A stretch of 64,000 nt of DNA from JBBQYD01 sp942493075 (GTDB lineage Bacteria > Verrucomicrobiota > Verrucomicrobiia > Limisphaerales > UBA8199), in NCBI GenBank assembly GCA_942493075.1, contig OW818681.1, positions 2,294,001 through 2,358,000 of the forward strand, in the 5' to 3' direction. The notes beneath the pieces are model-generated. The model worked only from the letters and a program-made list of their open reading frames with translations. It was not told the origin of the DNA and did not search any database. This document shows, one piece after another, positions 28,743 through 37,697 of this stretch. How positions within the stretch are numbered: the first letter of the stretch is position 1; every line of letters starts with the position of its first letter. The translations under genes and the position numbers were made by a program.

Positions 28743-29297
28743 TTAGGCTTTGCTGCGGATCTCCCGCCATGACGCGGCGCCGATCATGAAGATTCCAGTG
28801 AGTTCGAGAAGAACATTGACTCTCACGCCCACTATCGGAGTGCCCAGGAACTGGTCCACGTGATGGAATGAGGTGGCACGAACGATGATGAATGTCATCG
28901 TGAAAAACACACCGGCCAACAGCAACGCGTGGCGGCGCCAAAAGGCGCGAAACCGCCAGGACACCAGGAACAGCAACCATCCCGCACCAATCAGGAGGAT
29001 CAGTACGAAAGCCTCCTGGACACCACGGCGCTTGGCATACCAGCCCTGCTCACGGGCCAACACTCTGCCCAGATCCGTGAACAGCGATTGGAGATCCAAT
29101 TGCTTGTTGAGGCAAAGCAGCCCCATCAGTCCCGCGACCCAGTACCATAGGAGACGCCCGCGGTTGTCAGCCTCCCTCTGGCGCCCGGCCCACCATGCAA
29201 GCAGTGCGCTAAGCGCGTAAGCTGCGACAGTGAACCAGCCCAGAAAACCAGGATCACCAATCTGCGGGCGCCAATGCAATTGGCTCAGTGCTGTCAT
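28743..29297 (-). CDS. Hypothetical integral membrane protein, about five TM segments
   Basis: A 184-residue protein with hydrophobic helices around 18-36 (GWFTVAAYALSALLAWWAG), 47-63 (LLWYWVAGLMGLLCLN), 94-111, 122-139 (HALLLAGVFFTMTFIIV) and 158-174. Charged loops contain RQREADNRGR and REQGWYAKRRGVQ. No family was recognised. It precedes the SirB1-type gene on the same strand and may share its transcript. Confidence 0.75.
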   Translation of the reverse strand: MTALSQLHWRPQIGDPGFLGWFTVAAYALSALLAWWAGRQREADNRGRLLWYWVAGLMGLLCLNKQLDLQSLFTDLGRVLAREQGWYAKRRGVQEAFVLILLIGAGWLLFLVSWRFRAFWRRHALLLAGVFFTMTFIIVRATSFHHVDQFLGTPIVGVRVNVLLELTGIFMIGAASWREIRSKA

Positions 29298-29414
29298 GGG
29301 AGTTGGAGATTAGGGGACCGCAGCGGTTTAAACTTTTTCAGTCCACCAGGGATAGCTTGTTGTCGTAAGCCACATCGTTGTCGTAAAGTTCCGGACTCTC
29401 GTTGTCACGGCGGA

Positions 29415-31073
29415 TTACTTGCCTGTGTTCTGCAAAATCTGCTTGTCCGCCACAAGCCGTTCACGCAGCCGGTCGTAGTTCACGTCTTGCACCGATGTCT
29501 GGTCTTCGATCGCCATCACCGCTGCGGTGGCCGCAGACTGGCCGAGCACCATGAACACAGGCTCCATTCGGATGGAGCCGTAAGCGATGTGTGAGGCGGA
29601 AACACAAATTGGAACCACTAAGTTGCGGCACTCCGATGCTTTTGGAACGATCGCGCCAAGGTCTATGGGGTAAGGCTGCTTCAGCCACACCTCCACATCC
29701 CCTTCATTGCGGACGTGACCGCTTCGATCCACATAGCGTTGCACATTGTGGGAATCCATCCCATAGGCTGCCATCCCCACAGGCTTCTGTGCCACCGCTC
29801 GTGCCTGGCAGTGATTTTGGGTCATGACGGTTTCACCGACCATTCGGCGTGCCTCCCGCACGTAGAGTTGTTCCTGCCAATGCCCGGTCTCTACAAATTC
29901 ATCCCGACACATCCCCCAAGGCGCGAGTTTTTCCCGGATAGCCTCCGGCACGCGTGGGTGGTTAGCCAGGGTCCACATCAAGCCCTGCTGATAATGCTTA
30001 TGTCGCTCCGTGATTTTTGCACGGTCTTCGTCGCTCGCCTCGGGATAGGCATAGTTCTGGCCGATATAATCGGTACTGAACCCGAGCCGATTGTTGATGT
30101 CGGTCTTGCGGTTTGGCATCAGAGCATGAATCCACGGGATTCCTGTTTCACCCGCCTCGAAGTTGCGGAATAGGAGTTCGTAATCCAACTCCCGGTAACC
30201 AGCCGGCTTCCTGATCGGAATACGATTCTCAGGCTGATCTGTCAGACAGAGCCGAAAACAGTAGGCCTGAACGCGTCGATCGCCACTCCCTTCGATCCCG
30301 GGCCCGGTCGGATCAATTCCTGGGAGCAGGCCGCTGGTCGCGTCCCCCTGGCGTACGTAAGGATCTACACCTGCCTGAAACTGGTGAAACTTGGCCTGGT
30401 TGGTTTGCACCCCGTTCAAGGTCTCTCCGTACTGGGAATTGGGTTCCCGGCCGATGGTATAGGTAACCCCGGCCAGCGCCATCAGGTCACCTTCATACGT
30501 GGCGTCGATGAACATTCGGCCGTTAAAAACGCGGCCTGACTTCATCCGAATCCCATCAATGCTTCCCGGGGTGCTCGAAACGAGGCCTGTCTTCCGGTTC
30601 AACTGTTCGCCGTAAACAACCTCGATTTGGTGCTCCCGAACAAAATCGTTCAGAATGCTGAGCGCCACGGATGGTTCGAAGGTCCACATTGACGCATCGC
30701 CAGGCGCATTTCGGTTCTGCCCCCCAGTGCGGTACTGCTCAAAAGTCTCATACTTCCACGAGGAGGGGCTCTCATAATGGCGGAGCACGCGGGTATAGAA
30801 TTCCCTTGCTATGCCGCCAATGGCCTTCTTGTTGCCAATATCTGTTTGGCCAAGCCCGCCAGTGGTAAGACCGCCGAGCCGTTGTGTCGGCTCGATGAGC
30901 ACCACCGTTTTTCCCATGCGTGCCGTCTGCACGGCAGCCGCCACACCCCCAGCGGTGCCGCCGTAGATCACCACATCGAAAACGGGCTTCCCGCCCCGCT
31001 CAGGACCCAGGCAACCAGCCAGGAGAACGATGGCCATGAGTGGTTGAAGATGGGTCAGTATTCGGAACTTCAT
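29415..31073 (-). CDS. FAD-dependent oxidoreductase, predicted lipoprotein
   Basis: A 552-residue protein of the FAD_oxidored group (PF12831). The ATG at 31073 gives a clean lipoprotein signal, MKFRILTHLQPLMAIVLLAGC, with the lipobox cysteine at residue 21. A further upstream frame is basic and unlikely. The Rossmann dinucleotide loop is VVIYGGTAGGVAAAVQTARMG with the acidic ribose ligand in VVLIEPTQRLGGL. Then follow GLGQTDIGNKKAIGG and the FIDATYEGDLMALAGV motif typical of the group. The C-terminus has SASHIAYGSIRMEPVFMVLGQSAATAA. Substrates of these secreted Verrucomicrobia/Planctomycetes flavoproteins are mostly unknown, and sugar or glycan oxidation is one possibility. Confidence 0.9.
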   Translation of the reverse strand: MKFRILTHLQPLMAIVLLAGCLGPERGGKPVFDVVIYGGTAGGVAAAVQTARMGKTVVLIEPTQRLGGLTTGGLGQTDIGNKKAIGGIAREFYTRVLRHYESPSSWKYETFEQYRTGGQNRNAPGDASMWTFEPSVALSILNDFVREHQIEVVYGEQLNRKTGLVSSTPGSIDGIRMKSGRVFNGRMFIDATYEGDLMALAGVTYTIGREPNSQYGETLNGVQTNQAKFHQFQAGVDPYVRQGDATSGLLPGIDPTGPGIEGSGDRRVQAYCFRLCLTDQPENRIPIRKPAGYRELDYELLFRNFEAGETGIPWIHALMPNRKTDINNRLGFSTDYIGQNYAYPEASDEDRAKITERHKHYQQGLMWTLANHPRVPEAIREKLAPWGMCRDEFVETGHWQEQLYVREARRMVGETVMTQNHCQARAVAQKPVGMAAYGMDSHNVQRYVDRSGHVRNEGDVEVWLKQPYPIDLGAIVPKASECRNLVVPICVSASHIAYGSIRMEPVFMVLGQSAATAAVMAIEDQTSVQDVNYDRLRERLVADKQILQNTGK

Positions 31074-31131
31074 AGGTCGCAGCTTACGAAGCATAACCGG
31101 CTTTCGGGGTTTTGCGGGGACACAGTGCTCT

Positions 31132-32268
31132 TTACGGAGCCTTCTTCGTGGAAACTTTCGAGCCTTCAACGGAAAGCTTTGAGAGTGTCTCTTTGAGCTT
31201 GGCTTCACCCTCAGGATTAGCGGGTAACGGCTCGGAATGAAACGCTGGCAGCAAGTGTTCCCAAACGATGTTCAGTTGTTTTTGCATGTCGCCCGTGTTC
31301 GCTGTGATTGCGATAACCGCATCCTGCTCTGGCATGACGATGCAAAACTGCCCGTCTTTCCCGTCCCCGCGGTAGGCACCGTGCCGGCAGCGCCAGAACT
31401 GGAATCCGTAGCCTTGAGTCCAGTCTCTTTCAGGGTCATTGCCATTGGAGACCTGCTTGGAGGTCGCTTGTTCCACCCAGGTTGCTGGGATCAACTGCGT
31501 CTTTCCCCAGTTCCCCTTCTGGAGATAAAGCTGGCCGAATTTGGCAATGTCTTCTGTGCGGATCTTTAATCCCCAGCCGCCTAGGGTGATCCCTTGCGGG
31601 CTTGCCTGCCAATCAGGGTCTGCGATCCCCAGGGGCTCAAATAGACGGGGCTTCAGATAATCGAGGACTGTCTCGCCGGTTACCTTCTGAACGATCGCGG
31701 AAAGCATGTAAGTCGCCGGGGTGTTGTACATGAAATGCGTGCCGGGTTTGGACACGACAGGATGCGCGAGGAATGTTTGAACCCATGTCTCCTCCGGCTT
31801 GAACTTGGGCTCCGTTTGATGCCCGGTCGACATCGTCAGCAAATCGCGCACGCGCATGGATTTTAGATTCTCCGAAGCATTCGTTGCAGCTTCCGGAAAA
31901 TACTTGAGGATGGGATCGTCAACGTTGAGTTTGCCATCGGCCACGGCCATCCCAACAGCGGTCGAGGTGAAGCTTTTGCTCAGCGACCACAGGACGTGTG
32001 GCTTGTCTGCGGCCTCGGGTTTCCACCAACCCTCGGCTACAACGTGCCCATGACGGACCAGCATGAAGCTATGCATGCTCCGAACTTGTTGGTCGGCCGC
32101 CTGAACAAAGGCTTCTACCTTGGCTGAGGACACCCCTTGTGCTTCAGGCGAGCTGTGAGGGAAACTAAAGGATGCTCCATAGGCGAGCGGAGTGCCCAGA
32201 CAGATCAGGACCAGAAGCAGGGTGGCTTGTTGAACTCGGTTGAAGAGGGATGCGTTACTGGATTTCAC
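31132..32268 (-). CDS. Serine hydrolase, beta-lactamase/penicillin-binding-like family
   Basis: A secreted class C beta-lactamase-fold hydrolase (PF00144). The nucleophile motif S-x-x-K is SLSKSFTS in HVLWSLSKSFTSTAVG, the Tyr motif is in HFMYNTPATYMLSAIV, and the C-terminal HxG-like strand is in KDGQFCIVMPEQDAVIAIT. A hydrophobic signal (ATLLLVLICLGTPLAYGA) is cleaved before SFSFPHSSPEAQGVS. The frame opens at a TTG (32334), but that codon lies inside a perfect inverted repeat, so the GTG at 32268 is preferred with low certainty. Relatives include esterases, D-aminopeptidases and 6-aminohexanoate hydrolases. The substrate cannot be read from sequence. Confidence 0.88.
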   Translation of the reverse strand: MKSSNASLFNRVQQATLLLVLICLGTPLAYGASFSFPHSSPEAQGVSSAKVEAFVQAADQQVRSMHSFMLVRHGHVVAEGWWKPEAADKPHVLWSLSKSFTSTAVGMAVADGKLNVDDPILKYFPEAATNASENLKSMRVRDLLTMSTGHQTEPKFKPEETWVQTFLAHPVVSKPGTHFMYNTPATYMLSAIVQKVTGETVLDYLKPRLFEPLGIADPDWQASPQGITLGGWGLKIRTEDIAKFGQLYLQKGNWGKTQLIPATWVEQATSKQVSNGNDPERDWTQGYGFQFWRCRHGAYRGDGKDGQFCIVMPEQDAVIAITANTGDMQKQLNIVWEHLLPAFHSEPLPANPEGEAKLKETLSKLSVEGSKVSTKKAP

Positions 32269-32327
32269 GCGACTGATAATGGAAGAACCGTTCTGCGGTG
32301 TCGAGCTCGACAACTTCACGACCAGGA

Positions 32328-32374
32328 GGGCCAATCAATGCGGGCTGTGATCTGCAAGCAGCATTGATTGGCCC
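32328..32374. repeat. Perfect 14-bp inverted repeat between EF-hand gene and serine hydrolase
   Basis: GGGCCAATCAATGC (32328-32341) and GCATTGATTGGCCC (32361-32374) are exact complements with a 19-nt loop. It lies just after the EF-hand gene stop (minus strand) and upstream of the hydrolase. It has no U-tract, so it may be a weak terminator, an operator or a dispersed palindrome. Confidence 0.8.
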
Positions 32375-32390
32375 ATGAAGGCTTCAGATT

Positions 32391-32984
32391 TTACTCGGTC
32401 TCAGGAGCCTCGGGGGCGATCGGTGCACGGGGCGGACGAGGCGGGCGGGGAACTTTGCCTGACTGGACATCTTTATCCAGGGCTTGACGCTCCTCGCCAC
32501 TGAGTTGACCGTCCTGATCCGTGTCATACTTCTCCATGAGTTCCGCTGGCGGGGGGCCTTTAGGACCGCGCTTGCCGCCTGCCGGTGGCTGAATCTTGCC
32601 CGAAGCGATATCAGCATGCAGGGCTTGGCGTTCGGCTTGATTCAATTCGCCGTCCTGATCGGTGTCATACTTCTCAAGTACATCCTTCGGGAGGGGCGGG
32701 CGGGCTCCCGGAGGAGGGCCGGCGTGGAACTCGTTCCCGGTGAGTTGACCGTCCTTATTGGTATCCAGGGTGAGCAGCGCCGTGGTCGCATTGGCCAGTT
32801 CGGTTGCGTCGAGTATTCCGTCCTGATTAGCGTCCAACGCCTTTACCAGTGGCGGAGGACCGTTGAAGCGCGGCCCCAGTCCCGGGCCATGCCCGCCGCG
32901 TGGGCCCTGAGGCTGAGCGACGGCTCCCATGATTGAAAGGCTAAGCACCGCGCTGGCGATGATGAAGGGGTTCAGTTTTTTCAT
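32391..32984 (-). CDS. Secreted EF-hand calcium-binding protein
   Basis: A 197-residue exported protein from the ATG at 32984 (MKKLNPFIIASAVLSLSIMGAVAQ signal, cited in short form). It carries four EF-hand loops: DANQDGILDATE, DTNKDGQLTGNE, DTDQDGELNQAE and DTDQDGQLSGEE, separated by proline- and glycine-rich linkers (GPRGGHGPGLGPRFNGPPP, PRPPRPPRAP). The loops have the Asp/Asn positions 1, 3 and 5 and Glu 12 needed for calcium. Such proteins are frequent in Planctomycetes and Verrucomicrobia envelopes, where they may bind calcium or scaffold. An in-frame ATG 54 bp upstream would mask the signal peptide. Confidence 0.88.
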   Translation of the reverse strand: MKKLNPFIIASAVLSLSIMGAVAQPQGPRGGHGPGLGPRFNGPPPLVKALDANQDGILDATELANATTALLTLDTNKDGQLTGNEFHAGPPPGARPPLPKDVLEKYDTDQDGELNQAERQALHADIASGKIQPPAGGKRGPKGPPPAELMEKYDTDQDGQLSGEERQALDKDVQSGKVPRPPRPPRAPIAPEAPETE

Positions 32985-33123
32985 ATATTTGTTTTTGTTC
33001 CTGGCACTCACTTCTAATGAGTCCGTTTCTATAAGCAAGTTGCCACAAATCCCACGGGAAGAAGCCGAATTGGGACGAACCCTATGGCGAATGGGGTGAA
33101 ACGGGTAATGGGCGGGATGAACC

Positions 33124-33879
33124 TCAGGAGAACTTCATCAAGTCCTGGATTTCCCGGACTCCCCGGGTGACGTTGAGCTGCGCTCCGCTGAGAAGCACCA
33201 GGACATGCTCTCCTTTGAATAAAGGCTGAATCTCTTTGATCTGCTCGACGTTGACCAGGGCGGAGCGACTGATTCGGATGAACTTGCGCGGGTCCAGTTC
33301 CGTTTCAAGCGACGTAAGGGTCTCCCGCACAATGTGAGTCTCCTTCCCTGTATGGAGAACGACATAGTTGCCAGCGGCCTCCAGATAATCAATCTGACTG
33401 GTCTTTACAAAGTAAAGCCTCTCGCCGTTGCGCACCGGTATTCGATTCAAACACGTGCGTTGTTCCTGCGCTTTTTGAATGATCTTGAGCAGGTCTTCTG
33501 GCAGGACATGAGATTTGCTGGTCTCAAGTGTGTTGCGAGCGCGCTGGAGGGAGTCCTTGAAACGCTTCTGCGAAAAAGGTTTCAGCAGGTAATCCAGCGC
33601 ATGGACTTCAAACGCCTTTATGGCGTGCTCATTATAGGCCGTTACGAAGATGATCAGTGGCAAGCGCGTTTTGTCCAGGGTGCGCAACACCTCAAAACCA
33701 TCCATGGCGGGCATCTGGATATCCAGAAACAGCAGGTCTGGTTGTAGTTCAGAAACCATTCGAAAGGTCTCCTCCCCGTTGCCGCATTCACCAATGATCT
33801 CAGCTCCCGTTTCGTTAGCCAGCAAACTGCGAATGCGTTCTCGGGCGGGCGGTTCGTCATCCGCGATGATAATGCGCAT
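33124..33879 (-). CDS. LytTR-family response regulator
   Basis: A 251-residue regulator. The receiver domain (1-120) has the acidic pair in IIIADDEPPARER, phospho-acceptor Asp53 in LLFLDIQMPAMDG, Thr in FVTAYNEHA and Lys in DYLLKPFSQKR. After a linker, the C-terminal LytTR DNA-binding domain (about 150-251) shows RIPVRNGERLYFVKTSQIDYLEAAGNY and FIRISRSALVNVEQIKEI. The ATG at 33879 lies 2 nt after the stop of the histidine kinase gene, so the pair is translationally coupled. Phosphorylation by that kinase is expected. LytTR regulators bind tandem imperfect direct repeats, often controlling envelope or extracellular functions. Confidence 0.93.
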   Translation of the reverse strand: MRIIIADDEPPARERIRSLLANETGAEIIGECGNGEETFRMVSELQPDLLFLDIQMPAMDGFEVLRTLDKTRLPLIIFVTAYNEHAIKAFEVHALDYLLKPFSQKRFKDSLQRARNTLETSKSHVLPEDLLKIIQKAQEQRTCLNRIPVRNGERLYFVKTSQIDYLEAAGNYVVLHTGKETHIVRETLTSLETELDPRKFIRISRSALVNVEQIKEIQPLFKGEHVLVLLSGAQLNVTRGVREIQDLMKFS

Positions 33880-33881
33880 AA

Positions 33882-35093
33882 TCAAGTCGAGGGGGGCGGA
33901 GTTCTTTTTGAGGTCTCGGGGATGACGATCTGGGCACTAAACCCTCCGGGTGAGGCACTGCTCAGGATGAGCCGTGCCTCGGGTCCATAGAGCTCGCGCA
34001 GCCGATCCCGCGTGTTGGCCAGCCCAATGCCATGATTCTCTCCTCCCGGTTTTGCGCTTCCAACGCCGTCGTCTTCAACTCGGATTCGGAGAAAGCCATC
34101 CTGGATGGCCGCGTGGATCTCCAGCTTGCCAGGGCCAGCCTTCGGCTCCAGTCCATGCTTGATCGCGTTCTCGACCAATGGTTGCAGAATCAAGGCTGGC
34201 ACTTTTTCTTGAAGAGCGTGTGCCTCCAGGTTCTTCGTGATGCTCAACCGATCCGCAAATCTCACCTGCTGGATGGCGAGATACTTGTTCAGCAACTCGA
34301 TCTCCTGTGCCAGCGTAATTTCTGATGCCTTTGTGTTCAGGCTGGCGCGCAGAAGATCACTCAGGTTGGCAATCATCTCGTCAGCAACCTGGGGGTCCTT
34401 ATGCACCAGCATCGAAATGGCGTTGAGCGTGTTGAAGAGAAAGTGAGGCTGAAGCTGCATGTGCAAGGCCTGCAGCTTCGCCTGGGCCAGCCGGGCCTCC
34501 AACTCAACGGCCTTGCGCTCGCGGTCCTGCGACCGCTGATAAAACCGCAGAGCCTGCACGATGCTGACGATTACCCAGTAAACCGGGATGCTCATTTGGG
34601 CATGGATGAGCAATGCGTTCAGGAAACGGTAGCGTGGTGGAGTGCCACGAGCCATCATCGGTGAGAAAGGCTGCCCTGTCGGCGGATTGAAGTGAGGTGG
34701 GGCGCCGAACGATTCATCGGGACGTTCGTATGGGTTTGGCAGGCTGCCGGGAGCGCGGTAACCCGGGCCTGGGAGCGGACCAAACCGGTTGGGCGGTGGA
34801 CCAACCAACAGTTCCATAATGATGGCGCATAGGAGGCAGGCCGCCAGGTGAACCGGCACGCTTGTCTTCAGACGGTCTCGTTCAAAAGGAAATCGGAATC
34901 CCAGCCAGGCCACAGCCGGGGCCAGCAGAATCCAGGGATACCAGTTGCGGAGCGAGATGTTTAAGGCTTCGGCCCACGGCACCCCTCGCACAAACACGAG
35001 TGCCCCTGATAGAGCCAGCACCAAAAGGACCCACAGCGCGAGGATCAACGCCCAGGAACTGGCCTGGCGTCGGAGTTTGGTGAAATGAGTCAT
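33882..35093 (-). CDS. LytS/YehU-type sensor histidine kinase
   Basis: A 403-residue membrane kinase. The N-terminal half has four hydrophobic helices (WALILALWVLLVLALSGAL, WYPWILLAPAVAWLGF, VHLAACLLCAIIMELLV, MSIPVYWVIVSIVQAL), with a proline-rich loop between the third and fourth. A short coiled coil (RERKAVELEARLAQAKLQ) leads to the His_kinase domain LHMQLQPHFLFNTLNAISML, where the His of QPHFLFN is phosphorylated. The C-terminal ATPase domain has the N box VENAIKHGLEPK and G box VEDDGVGSAKPGG. It is the cognate kinase of the downstream LytTR regulator. The signal is unknown. Confidence 0.93.
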   Translation of the reverse strand: MTHFTKLRRQASSWALILALWVLLVLALSGALVFVRGVPWAEALNISLRNWYPWILLAPAVAWLGFRFPFERDRLKTSVPVHLAACLLCAIIMELLVGPPPNRFGPLPGPGYRAPGSLPNPYERPDESFGAPPHFNPPTGQPFSPMMARGTPPRYRFLNALLIHAQMSIPVYWVIVSIVQALRFYQRSQDRERKAVELEARLAQAKLQALHMQLQPHFLFNTLNAISMLVHKDPQVADEMIANLSDLLRASLNTKASEITLAQEIELLNKYLAIQQVRFADRLSITKNLEAHALQEKVPALILQPLVENAIKHGLEPKAGPGKLEIHAAIQDGFLRIRVEDDGVGSAKPGGENHGIGLANTRDRLRELYGPEARLILSSASPGGFSAQIVIPETSKRTPPPST

Positions 35094-35138
35094 TTGATGA
35101 GATTTGCTGGAGCGGCAATTAACATGAATGCATGTGGT

Positions 35139-35591
35139 TCATTCCTTGAGACGGGAATCGATGATGATCGTCACCGGCCCGTCATTGATCAGGCTGACTT
35201 GCATATCGGCCCCGAACACACCTGCGGGTATGGGTTTGCTAAAAGTCTCAGTCAACCGCTGCAAAAACTGCTGATACAGGCGCGTGGCCACCTCCGGCGC
35301 TGCAGCACGGCTATAACTGGGACGGTTTCCCTTCCGAGTGCTCGCAAATAGAGTGAACTGGCTTACGACGAGGATCTCTCCACCGGTCTCCACCACGGAG
35401 AGATTCATGACTCCTTCACTGTCATTGAAAAGGCGCATGCGAACGATCTTCCCGCACAGCCAGTCGATATCTTCGGGCGTATCGGTGGGTTCCACCGCAA
35501 CCAATACAAGCAATCCTCGGCCAATTTCAGCACTGCATGAGCCCGCGATGGCAACCGAGGCTCGGGAAACCCGTTGAATGACAGCTCTCAT
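35139..35591 (-). CDS. dtd: D-aminoacyl-tRNA deacylase
   Basis: A 150-residue homodimeric enzyme that removes D-amino acids (and glycine) wrongly attached to tRNA. The start MRAVIQRVSRASV is canonical. The two conserved active-site motifs are LVVSQFTLFA (SQFTL, near residue 78) and LINDGPVTIII near 137 (the cross-subunit Gly-Pro motif). RKGNRPSYSRAA is also typical. Length matches the family. Confidence 0.97.
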   Translation of the reverse strand: MRAVIQRVSRASVAIAGSCSAEIGRGLLVLVAVEPTDTPEDIDWLCGKIVRMRLFNDSEGVMNLSVVETGGEILVVSQFTLFASTRKGNRPSYSRAAAPEVATRLYQQFLQRLTETFSKPIPAGVFGADMQVSLINDGPVTIIIDSRLKE

Positions 35592-35696
35592 CTAGGTCCG
35601 GTTGGTGTACGCGGAGTCGAATCGCGGAGCAATCCGGAAATTCGAGTAGGGCTCTGCCTACTTTGTAGGGCGGGAGCGGGAAACTATGCTGGCTGG

Positions 35697-35912
35697 ATGA
35701 ATACTTGTAATTTTACGAGCAAAATAGGGGAATGCCAACAGCAGGTGGCTGAAACCGCCCGCACAATGGGCAATGCAACCGATAAGTATGTGCGTGAGAA
35801 TACCTGGGCCAGCATCGGGGTTGCCGCCCTGGTGGGATGTGTCGTGGGTTACCTGCTGGCCTGCCGACAAACCGGGTCAAAAACTCATGACGAACGAACG
35901 GAGACTGACTGA
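35697..35912 (+). CDS. DUF883 (ElaB/YqjD-like) small membrane protein
   Basis: A 71-residue protein with a short amphipathic helical N-terminal part (KIGECQQQVAETARTMGNATDKYVREN) and a glycine-zipper C-terminal membrane helix (WASIGVAALVGCVVGYLLAC). That pattern is DUF883, whose E. coli members ElaB and YqjD tether stationary-phase ribosomes to the inner membrane. The ATG at 35697 is chosen because the frame upstream of it has no family features. The next gene on the other strand ends immediately after it (convergent). Confidence 0.8.
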   Translation: MNTCNFTSKIGECQQQVAETARTMGNATDKYVRENTWASIGVAALVGCVVGYLLACRQTGSKTHDERTETD

Positions 35913-36077
35913 TCAGCTTTGCTGCGGATTGCGGCAGCCAATGAGGTAGAGCATCCCTGAATAAACCAGAGCGCCGGTGAGTAGCAGGGTGTAGCTCCCG
36001 TGATACGCCTTCAGGATTCCCCAGCCCAAAAAAGCTGCGAAACTCAGGTAAACCAGGACTGCAAAAGCCAATTTCAT
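35913..36077 (-). CDS. Small two-helix membrane protein
   Basis: A 54-residue frame with two hydrophobic segments (FAVLVYLSFAAFLGWGILKAY and LLLTGALVYSGMLYLIG). An upstream ATG at 36113 would add 12 charged residues. No family was recognised. It lies tail-to-tail with the DUF883 gene with no gap. Its composition is convincing for a membrane peptide, but its role is unknown. Confidence 0.55.
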   Translation of the reverse strand: MKLAFAVLVYLSFAAFLGWGILKAYHGSYTLLLTGALVYSGMLYLIGCRNPQQS

Positions 36078-36127
36078 CGCTGAACCCGTAAACCTGAACC
36101 GATCAAAATGCAAGTGGCCTTGGAAGT

Positions 36128-37675
36128 CTAAGGCTTGGGTGGAGGGTTGTTGGTTGGCCGATGATGACGCGCCTGCCGTTTTAACCCGGAGGCGCTTTCA
36201 CCCGGGGAACTTCTGGATGACTCAGGCAGGTAGTCCTTTAGCAACTGCGGCTTGTCGCGGTGTCCTCCTGAACGGTAGTCTTCCCACAGCGCCAGGGCCA
36301 CTCGACGCGGATCGAGCTTTGCCTCATTAGTCAGGAAATCGAACAACAGCTCCATCAATCGTGAGAGTGCTATTCCGTCGGTTCGGCGAGTGCGGGCGAA
36401 CAACCAGTCGCTCCACCTCATGAAAGCAGTGAAAGGAGACCCTTCTGCCCAAATCAAAGGCGTAGTGCTCACGAAGTTGCCGCTGTTCCCGACGAGATCC
36501 CAGTAGCGTGCGAAACGGCGGAAACGCTGCATCTCAGGGAAGGGGATCAGCCGATTGGAAAGCAACTCGTAAGGGGCATTTGGATTGTAAACCATCTCCC
36601 ATTCCTCGTCGTGCCGGGTGATAGGCGTACCGCGAAGCCGTTTCAAGATGCCCACTTGTATCTCGTGCGGTTGGAGCCCAATGAGCCTGTCAAACCCCGC
36701 CGCAAAGCTCTCGGCTGACTCCCCCGGCAGCCCTGCGATCAGGTCCGCATGAATATGGACACCCGTCTGACTCCGCAGGTATTTGAGATTCTCCTCCAGG
36801 CGTTCATAATTCTGACGCCTCTGAATCCGTTGCGCGGCCTCCGGGTTAAACGTTTGGATGCCTACCTCAAACTGCAACGCGCCAGGTGGAAACTGCGCGA
36901 TGCTGGCGCGCAGTTCTTCAGGGAGCCTGTCGGGCACCAACTCGAAATGGTAGAGCATCCCGGGTTGATAACGTTCCCTCAGGAACTCAAGGATCGTCAG
37001 GCTGGTGTTGAGGTTTAGATTAAAAGTGCGATCCACGAATTTGAGGTGCCGCGCTCCCCGCTTGATCAGTTCGTCCATCTCCTTGAGAAACGGTTCCAAA
37101 GGAGCCTGCCGGACTGGGATGTCGAGTGAGGAGAGGCAAAACTCGCAGGAGAAGGGACATCCCCGCGATGCCTCTACATAGAGAATTCGGTGGGCTATAT
37201 CCTGCTCGTTGTACAATCGATACGGCAAGGTAAGCTGAGAAAAATCAGGCAGCGGCGCCGGAATGATTTTATTCGCCGGTCTATTGCCTCCCAGGATCTC
37301 GCGGCATAGCTCGGCGAACCTGAGGTCGGCTTCACCAGTGATCACGAAATCGGCCAACTGGCTGATCCGCTGCTCCTCGGTTTCATAACTGACCTCGGGT
37401 CCGCCCAGGATGATTACCAGTTCTGGAGCCAGACGTTTCAGAATGGCAACTAGCTCTGTCGCCGGCCCGGTATTCCAGATGTAAACGCCTAACCCCAGAA
37501 TTCGGGGCGCATGCGCAAGGACAGACTCTGCAACATCAATCGGCCTCTGATTGATGTCGTACTCCGCAAGCACCGAACGGGACTCCAGTTCCCCCAGGTT
37601 GGCCTGAAGGTATCGCAGACCAAACGAAGAATGGATGTACTTGGAATTGAGAGCGGCTAGAACGATGTCAGACAT
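36128..37675 (-). CDS. B12-binding-domain radical SAM protein with DUF4080
   Basis: A 515-residue protein. Residues 1-140 form a cobalamin-binding-like Rossmann domain (MSDIVLAALNSKYIHSSFGLRYLQAN, shortened here, and LVIILGGPEVSYE). The radical SAM core has the cluster motif C-x3-C-x2-C in SRGCPFSCEFCLSS near residue 175, then ARHLKFVDRTFNLN and HADLIAGLPGES. The C-terminal about 170 residues match DUF4080. DxHxxG for base-on B12 is not evident, so cobalamin use is uncertain. These proteins are widespread anaerobe and soil-bacterial enzymes of unknown substrate. Confidence 0.9.
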   Translation of the reverse strand: MSDIVLAALNSKYIHSSFGLRYLQANLGELESRSVLAEYDINQRPIDVAESVLAHAPRILGLGVYIWNTGPATELVAILKRLAPELVIILGGPEVSYETEEQRISQLADFVITGEADLRFAELCREILGGNRPANKIIPAPLPDFSQLTLPYRLYNEQDIAHRILYVEASRGCPFSCEFCLSSLDIPVRQAPLEPFLKEMDELIKRGARHLKFVDRTFNLNLNTSLTILEFLRERYQPGMLYHFELVPDRLPEELRASIAQFPPGALQFEVGIQTFNPEAAQRIQRRQNYERLEENLKYLRSQTGVHIHADLIAGLPGESAESFAAGFDRLIGLQPHEIQVGILKRLRGTPITRHDEEWEMVYNPNAPYELLSNRLIPFPEMQRFRRFARYWDLVGNSGNFVSTTPLIWAEGSPFTAFMRWSDWLFARTRRTDGIALSRLMELLFDFLTNEAKLDPRRVALALWEDYRSGGHRDKPQLLKDYLPESSRSSPGESASGLKRQARHHRPTNNPPPKP

Positions 37676-37697
37676 GCAGATAATGCTTCAACGATGG

